DNA of 64,000 bases from Deuterostichococcus epilithicus (Eukaryota; Chlorophyta; Trebouxiophyceae; Prasiolales; Stichococcaceae), in NCBI GenBank assembly GCA_033439295.1, contig JAVTLE010000018.1, positions 1 through 64,000 on the forward strand, read 5' to 3'. Positions 59,159 through 64,000 of this stretch are shown here, in pieces. A program made the position numbers and the translations under genes. A model generated the notes under the pieces. The model was not told where the DNA came from and made no database searches. It saw only the letters and a list, made by a program, of their open reading frames with translations. Positions within the stretch are counted from its first letter, which is position 1, and each line of letters starts with the position of its first letter.

Positions 59159-61161
59159 TTAAGTAACGAGCGCGTCGTCTGCTGCGATCTTCCCATCGGG
59201 AATGTTGGCAATAACACTGTAGCCATTACGCTCGTGCTCGATAAAGCTGACTGGCAGAAGCCGTGCTGATTCCGGGTCCCAGGGGACCACGTTTGCACTC
59301 CAGTAGTTGTCGGGCACGTCCACAAGCTGGAACATTCCTGTGGATCTGCACAGACTTGCAAGAGCTAGTCGACACAAACATACCGCACATGCATGACCAA
59401 TGACAGCATCAACGATCAACGAGCAACATATTGTGCAGTCGACTGCTCGTAGCCAAGCACATGCTTACCTCTCGGGTATACCTGCACCAGCAGAGGGAAG
59501 CACCAGTGTCAGCAGGTGCAGCGGCGCAGGGTGAAGCGTGAACAGGCTCTGCATCATCCACAATGCAGCCGCGGCCGCTTGGAGACAGGACGCTGACACA
59601 ATCACACATGCGCACCCCACTGGCCGAGACCCAAGCCGATGGGATCGAGTTTACGAGCAGCGATAGATTCTGCCTTTGACCAGAAGCTGGACGCCCGGAA
59701 GCGGATCATCTGCGCACGCGTCGCAATCCACATGCCCATATACGGGTACCGCAAGCCTATGTAGTGCTGGTGCATGCAGTTGTGAGGTTCCTCGCTTATG
59801 CCCCAGTATGGCTGCCCACGGTCGGTCACATTGCAGGCCCTGCGCCGGCACGGTCACGCATGAGTGTCGAATGAAGTGTTTTGCTCTGGAACATAGAGCC
59901 TGTCTCATGTATGTCATATTTGCGAGACTCTCCTCCGCCCATCATGCATTCGTGCTTGAATGCATGCCAGCCAGCAAAAATTAAACTTGAGTGTGCATGG
60001 CTTGTGGTGCAACTATTGCAGGGGTGGGCGATGTCATTCAGATTCGAAAACAATTTCACCTGCCATGGGGCACCTCCACCTCCAGGACACGTGGCCACTC
60101 TGTGACGTTCGTGCGCTCCATGACGTCCATGAGCGCCGCGCGGCCGTTGTCTGGGTGGAACTCTGTGCGTACAAGGCCCCGCTTGAACCCCAGGGGCTCC
60201 AGTACCTCCGTGTCCAGCGCCCAGGACTTCAACGCGGCCCACTTCACATCGGTGTCGTCCTCTAGGTACACGAACGCCGAGTAGGGCGCCCCTGCACAGT
60301 ACACCTTCACATTTGGGGCGAGCGGGACTGAATGCACACTGTATGTATGAGCACCATTGAGCCACAAGCCCCAAGGCAGTACACAGCGCCGACAAGATGA
60401 TATATGGCTAGCTATCTCCCAATGCCGCCTCATTTGCAGATACTACGACAGAAAGGAGGCCGGGACGCAGAGGAAGACTGAGATGATTCACCTGAGTGCA
60501 GCGCCTGGTCGAAGACCTCCCTGTGTTTCCAGACCAATGCATAGGGTTCGTCTTCGAGCGGCGAGGTGTACTCGCAGACGCGTGTGGAGGTGATGTTCCA
60601 TTTGCACAGCACTGTCCGGAGCCGCTCCGGCTCGTTCGTGATAATGCATATGTCGACTATCGTCTCGTATTGTACAATAGTCATGATCGTCTGCAGCAGC
60701 AACAGTAGCAGCAGCACAGTATAAGATGTGCACTGGCAGCATACGCACGCAGGGCCGGCTGCACTACAACAGGAGAAGAGGCTTGCAGTCGCGACACCAG
60801 GCAGGCAGGCTACTCACCAGCTTGAGGAAAGCCAGCTTCTGCATGCACAGGAAAGATAATAGACACTGAGTTTCTCGCCGTCATTCAAGCGCAGATACAA
60901 AAGGGGTTGAGACCATAGCAGTCGATTTGCAGAGGTGACTGCGGCCACCTGAACATTCCAGCTGAACGTGATTCCAGCAAATACGTGTCTCAACGACGCT
61001 GGCGTCGTTTGCGTTGGCACCTTGTCCAGCACAGCACAGGCACTGCCGAGTCGAATGTCGTTCATGTGCTTTGAGGCACACAGCAAGACTGTGACGCACA
61101 GCGCAATCACAAGTACCGAGGAGCGATACTTTGGTGGGAGAACGTTGCGACTGACGGACAT
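59159..61161 (-). CDS. Signal-anchored glycosyltransferase-like protein
   Basis: Likely Golgi enzyme; donor and acceptor unknown. Six exons join in phase to about 355 residues: 61161-60949, 60690-60492, 60291-60060, 59839-59608, a 13-nt micro-exon 59481-59469, and 59337-59159. Exon 1 has a short basic head and the anchor SVLVIALCVTVLLCAS, then LRHVFAGITFSWN. Later blocks: VDICIITNEPERLRTVLCKW, SPLEDEPYALVWKHREVF, SAFVYLEDDTDVKWAALKSW (an EDD motif of the metal-binding DxD kind), GFKRGLVRTEFHPDNGR, MHQHYIGLRYPYMGMWI, LGLGQWGAHVYPRGMFQLVD and DNYWSANVVPWDPESA. The N-terminal beta-strand region followed by YLEDD fits a GT-A fold, by inference. The micro-exon supplies YPR and restores the phase between the flanking exons. 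I cannot place it in a named family. Confidence 0.75.
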
Positions 61162-61559
61162 CGTGCAATCAAAAACGCTGCCACACGTCTTTAGGCTGCA
61201 TCACGCCCTGGCACAGCATGGTGCGTTGAAGGCAGGGCTGGCCGGCGGAGAGGGGGGACGCTTGAATCTGGTGTGTGTCCGTCAGCTGGCTACGAAAAGC
61301 GGAAAGACTAAATGAACGGAAGCGTTCATGGAGGGCTCGATCTCTGGCTATCACATACTACAAACTGTATGTACGGACTCTCACCAACATACTTTAGTGG
61401 TAAGCATATGTAATAGGGTTAGCCCGTTCAGCCGCGAAGGCCACCCCTGTTGCAAGATCGGGACGGGGAGCGATCGGGCTACAAGTTAACGCCTGACTTG
61501 AAAAGTTCTACCGGCTAACGCCAAATGCGACCAGTAGACGCGCATCGAGCATTGCCAAC
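61162..61559. other. 5' flank of the glycosyltransferase-like gene
   Basis: Presumed promoter side of the minus-strand gene. The left part holds no recognised site; the structured stretch at 61420 is listed separately. Confidence 0.35.
61420..61481. other. Candidate structured element (stem-loop)
   Basis: TAGCCCG (61420-61426) pairs with CGGGCTA (61475-61481). An inner GC-CCCC segment pairs with GGGG-GC, closing a roughly 17-nt loop, with an asymmetric bulge between. It matches no RNA family I know and may be chance in GC-rich DNA. Confidence 0.25.
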
Positions 61560-62009
61560 TTGACCCTGCAATCTCCGCCATTTAGCAGCGACAACGTACC
61601 GCCCCACCTTGCTGGCAGACCCCGACCTGCAACGTACCCGCAGCCCGTTCTCGAGCACATCCGGTACAAACCCGGCTCTTCGATCTGTGTGGGCGCATGC
61701 GATGCTCAAAGCTATCATCACTGGACATCAGGGGTGGGTTCCCTGATCCTGAGTCCTGAGTACAGCGAGGTACAGCAAATGTTTAGCAGGCCGCAATCGA
61801 TGTACGGGTCCGTCTTTGATCTGCCCTTGGAGACTGTTTTCGGCCATTTATACAGTGTGAGTAACGATTTGCAGCCGAAGCGTTGCAAGCAGCGTTGGAT
61901 GGCGAAGGCGCTTGCGTCAAACGGTCATATGTATAATGATTTCAACGACGCGACCGGCAATTGGCAATCGTATGAAATGCCCAGCACGATAGCCGGCACC
62001 GTCACATAG
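61560..62009 (+). CDS. Hypothetical open frame, 149 residues
   Basis: Not recognised. The frame has mixed, non-repetitive composition (VLEHIRYKPGSSICVGACDA, MYGSVFDLPLETVFGHLYSV) and ends in TAG. No hydrophobic segment and no splice partner is evident; a CAG-rich stretch follows. It may be a real single-exon gene, an exon, or a fortuitous frame. Confidence 0.25.
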   Translation: MTLQSPPFSSDNVPPHLAGRPRPATYPQPVLEHIRYKPGSSICVGACDAQSYHHWTSGVGSLILSPEYSEVQQMFSRPQSMYGSVFDLPLETVFGHLYSVSNDLQPKRCKQRWMAKALASNGHMYNDFNDATGNWQSYEMPSTIAGTVT

Positions 62010-62840
62010 CCTCAGGACCCCGGAAATGATGCAGCAGCTGCCGCACCAGCCCAGCATCAGCAGCAGCAGGTGGCATCTCACGACGCGCCTGCTGCACTGG
62101 TGCAGACTCCGATGGCAGCAAAAGCGATGGCGACAGCAGGGGCTACTACGGCGACAGCAGAGCGATGCAGGAGGCGGCAGCGGCGGAGGGCTTGCTGGCG
62201 AGTTCGCAGCCCTGCAAGGCATTGACGCGCTGCTCGCTGTTGACGTGAGCCGGCAGCATAGTGTGTTCCTGCTGCGGCACCAGTGGTGCGGCAACCTCCA
62301 ATGGCGGTTCGCCTTCGTGGGCTTTCGTACGGAGCGATGCGCCAATGTCGAGCGGCTTACAGGTCATGGCAAGGTCTGCATATCCGGCGCTGACACGGCT
62401 GCCAATGCAACACTAGAGGGGCCGGCACACAACAGGGGCCGGCACACAACAGAGCGTCACAGATCAGCGGGAACATAGGGATTGGCCGGGTCGAAGGAAA
62501 CAGCAGTGGCACAGACACTCAAACAGCTATCGCAGCACAGAAATTCACGTTCCCATGACTGACGGTGCCACAGCAATCAATGGGGGCACAACAAATTCAG
62601 AAATACACTGTGAGTGCTGATGCAAAGCAGCCCAAGNTCTCCCCCCTCCCCCTTCATTCCGCTAGTCTCCTTTCTCTCCTCCCGTTTCTTCTTTGCTTCT
62701 CTTTCTGCAATTAGTGCCCGAATAAATTCTAAACGCTCCGCCTCGGCACTGGGGGCGTTGCTGCTTCTTCTTCCTTTTCTTCTCTTCCACCTGAAATAAA
62801 ACAAGCGCTCCGTTTCAGCTCTGGGCCCCACGTCGGAAAG
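62010..62840. other. CAG-rich and purine-rich intergenic DNA
   Basis: 62.03-62.22 kb is rich in CAGCAG and GGCGGC words. 62.64-62.82 kb is purine-rich on the minus strand and contains two related copies of CCCAGWGCYGARRCGGAGCG (minus-strand reading), encoding charged AEAERLEF / RAETERLF peptides. I see no complete gene. Confidence 0.4.
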
Positions 62841-63130
62841 TTGGTCATGCTGGATTCCAGCGTTGGTAGCCCCGGAAGTCCAGCGTGGAGACCCTTTTGT
62901 AATTTACCATAATGCCCGGGCGTTGGAAGTGCTGGAAGTCCAGCGCTGGATATCGCCTCACGCTGAAATTTTCGGCGGTTGGATTGCTCAGCCCTGTGCT
63001 GGATTGGGTTGGAACTCCAGTAGTGTCCATCTCTGGAATCCCGCCAAAGGAGAAGACTGGGTTCCATCAGTGGATGTCTAGTCGACAGCACTGGGGGTTT
63101 TCTACAACAGTTCCAGAATGAAGTGCCGGA
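62840..63130. repeat. Cluster of TCCAGC / GCTGGA inverted words
   Basis: Variants of GCTGGAAGTCCAGC occur about every 40-60 bases in both orientations (for example GGAAGTCCAGCGTGG, TGCTGGAAGTCCAGCGCTGG, GCTGGATTGGG, GGAACTCCAG). It looks like a decayed palindromic repeat. Confidence 0.5.
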
Positions 63131-63350
63131 GATCCAGGGTTGCACCGCACGGCGCACGCGTGCGCACGGCTGTGAGCACTGCCGTGTCAGACGCTGTCAG
63201 ACAGTGGTGTAATCCAGCTAGACAACAGCTGCCGGCATGCTACTGCGGCTGACGCAAGTGCATATCGCCGCCGACTCAGTCTTCAGCTATACAGCAGCTT
63301 CCTGCATGCTGGTGGCGCTGCAGTCCGTCGAGCAAGTGATATAACATACC

Positions 63351-63558
63351 GTAGTCACGGGCATGAGTTGCGCACAGTTAATTTGCAGAGCGCTGCGCGA
63401 GTGCACTTCGCGCAGTTTCCACCGCCAGCATCTAGTTCAAATGTGGTATGAGTACTGTAAAGTACTGCGACTATGCATGGTTTCCCGCTGCGCGAGCTTT
63501 CAAATATATGAATTATTATGGAATCTTAGCAGCTGCGCAAATCATGCCCGCGACTACG
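63351..63558. mobile_element. 208-bp inverted-repeat element (MITE-like)
   Basis: The first and last 24 bases (63351-63374 and 63535-63558) are inverted copies with two mismatches, starting CGTAGTC and containing CGGGCATGA. No convincing target-site duplication is seen. A further partial end, ATAGTCACGGGCATGAG, lies at about 63568-63584 in the same orientation as the left end, so another truncated copy may adjoin it. Confidence 0.6.
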
Positions 63559-63584
63559 TTCTACCCATAGTCACGGGCATGAGT

Positions 63585-64000
63585 CGTACAGCCGTTCAAG
63601 TGGAACTTTCAAAACTCGCGCTGGGCAAGTTGAGCAGTGTGTCACGAGTATTGCACCAGTCGCACTCAGCGGCCGGCGTCGCACAGAAGGCCAATGGCAT
63701 TTCATTCAAGGCCGTAGCTCGCGAACACGCAGCAGTGGTCTGTGCGACCAAATTCTTGCAAGACGCAACTAGTCATGACTGGCCTCGAAGAGATCTTTTT
63801 CAAGAAGCACTCGACCGCTTCAATTGGATGTTTCTCACTGAATTGGTTGGGACAAACTCCTCGATTGTGACGTTTGGAAAGGGAGGCGGGACAAAGGCGG
63901 TCGCATGCCTTTGTTACTTGTTGTCACTGGTTTTCAAACGGTCATTGCCAGCACTTGAGTGATGTAATGACAAACAGCATCAGCGCGCTGCGAGGCGTAG
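63585..64000 (+). other. Window edge, unassigned
   Basis: An open frame runs across most of this stretch to a stop at 63962 (WPRRDLFQEALDRFNWMFLT, FGKGGGTKAVACLCYLLSLV). It enters from the inverted-repeat element and I recognise no family, so I do not call a gene. Confidence 0.3.

Noticed and set aside
63363-63962. 199-residue plus-strand frame at the window end
   Set aside because: It begins inside the 208-bp inverted-repeat element and runs out of it, so the frame is composite, and no family is recognised.
1-64000. CRISPR arrays, bacterial operons, riboswitches or prokaryotic promoters
   Set aside because: The window is clearly eukaryotic (introns, nuclear tRNAs), and no regularly spaced short direct repeats of CRISPR type occur.

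Overview
The window is nuclear DNA from a unicellular green alga. The genes are broken by many short GT-AG introns, with a few probable GC-AG introns. They include eukaryotic factors (NC2-beta/DR1, gamma-tubulin complex protein 3), a plastid SufC with a transit-like N-terminus, and a BLISTER homologue, a family known from plants. A YeeE/YedE sulfur transporter and a DUF3431 protein fit a chlorophyte. A trebouxiophyte is my best guess; this is inference, since no rRNA or organelle marker is present. Exons were joined by hand from splice signals, reading phase and family similarity, so boundaries are proposals.

Layout. 0.6-0.9 kb: end of a small membrane protein, after a gapped contig edge. 1.8-4.4 kb (-): SufC. 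4.8-6.5 kb (+): YeeE/YedE-type transporter, divergent from SufC. 7.0-10.4 kb (-): unrecognised signal-anchored protein with locally multiplied splice regions. 10.9-12.3 kb: repeat block. 12.7-13.8 kb (+): NC2-beta. 14.5-15.7 kb (+): four-TM protein. 16.6-18.4 kb: a second piece of the repeat family and a hAT-type element. 19.1-21.9 kb (+): aldo/keto reductase. 22.6-23.7 kb (-): DUF3431 protein. 24.2-30.4 kb (+): GCP3. 31.7 kb: tRNA-Arg(CCU). 32.2-45.4 kb (-): large locus with three SAP-domain exons, alanine/acid-rich repeats and coiled coil. 46.4-46.9 kb (-): small two-exon gene. 47.2-54.7 kb (+): BLISTER-like coiled-coil protein. 55.6 kb (-): tRNA-Gly(CCC). 55.9-56.3 kb: second hAT-type element. 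58.3-58.6 kb (+): possible 68-residue membrane protein. 59.2-61.2 kb (-): signal-anchored glycosyltransferase-like protein containing a 13-nt micro-exon. 61.2-64 kb: mostly repeats.

The genes do not form a pathway. Three proteins are type II signal-anchored with predicted lumenal domains (7-10 kb, 22.6-23.7 kb, 59-61 kb). SufC (Fe-S assembly) and the YeeE/YedE transporter (sulfur compound uptake) are divergent neighbours with a plausible shared sulfur theme. The most notable features are the two non-autonomous hAT elements with intact 8-bp target duplications, the palindromic repeat block, the phase-symmetric SAP exon triplication, and the intragenic duplications in the 32-45 kb locus. Isolated N bases occur at 1-34, 40506, about 48068-48264, 49613-49620, 53731 and 62637; the one at 53731 coincides with a break in the BLISTER reading frame.
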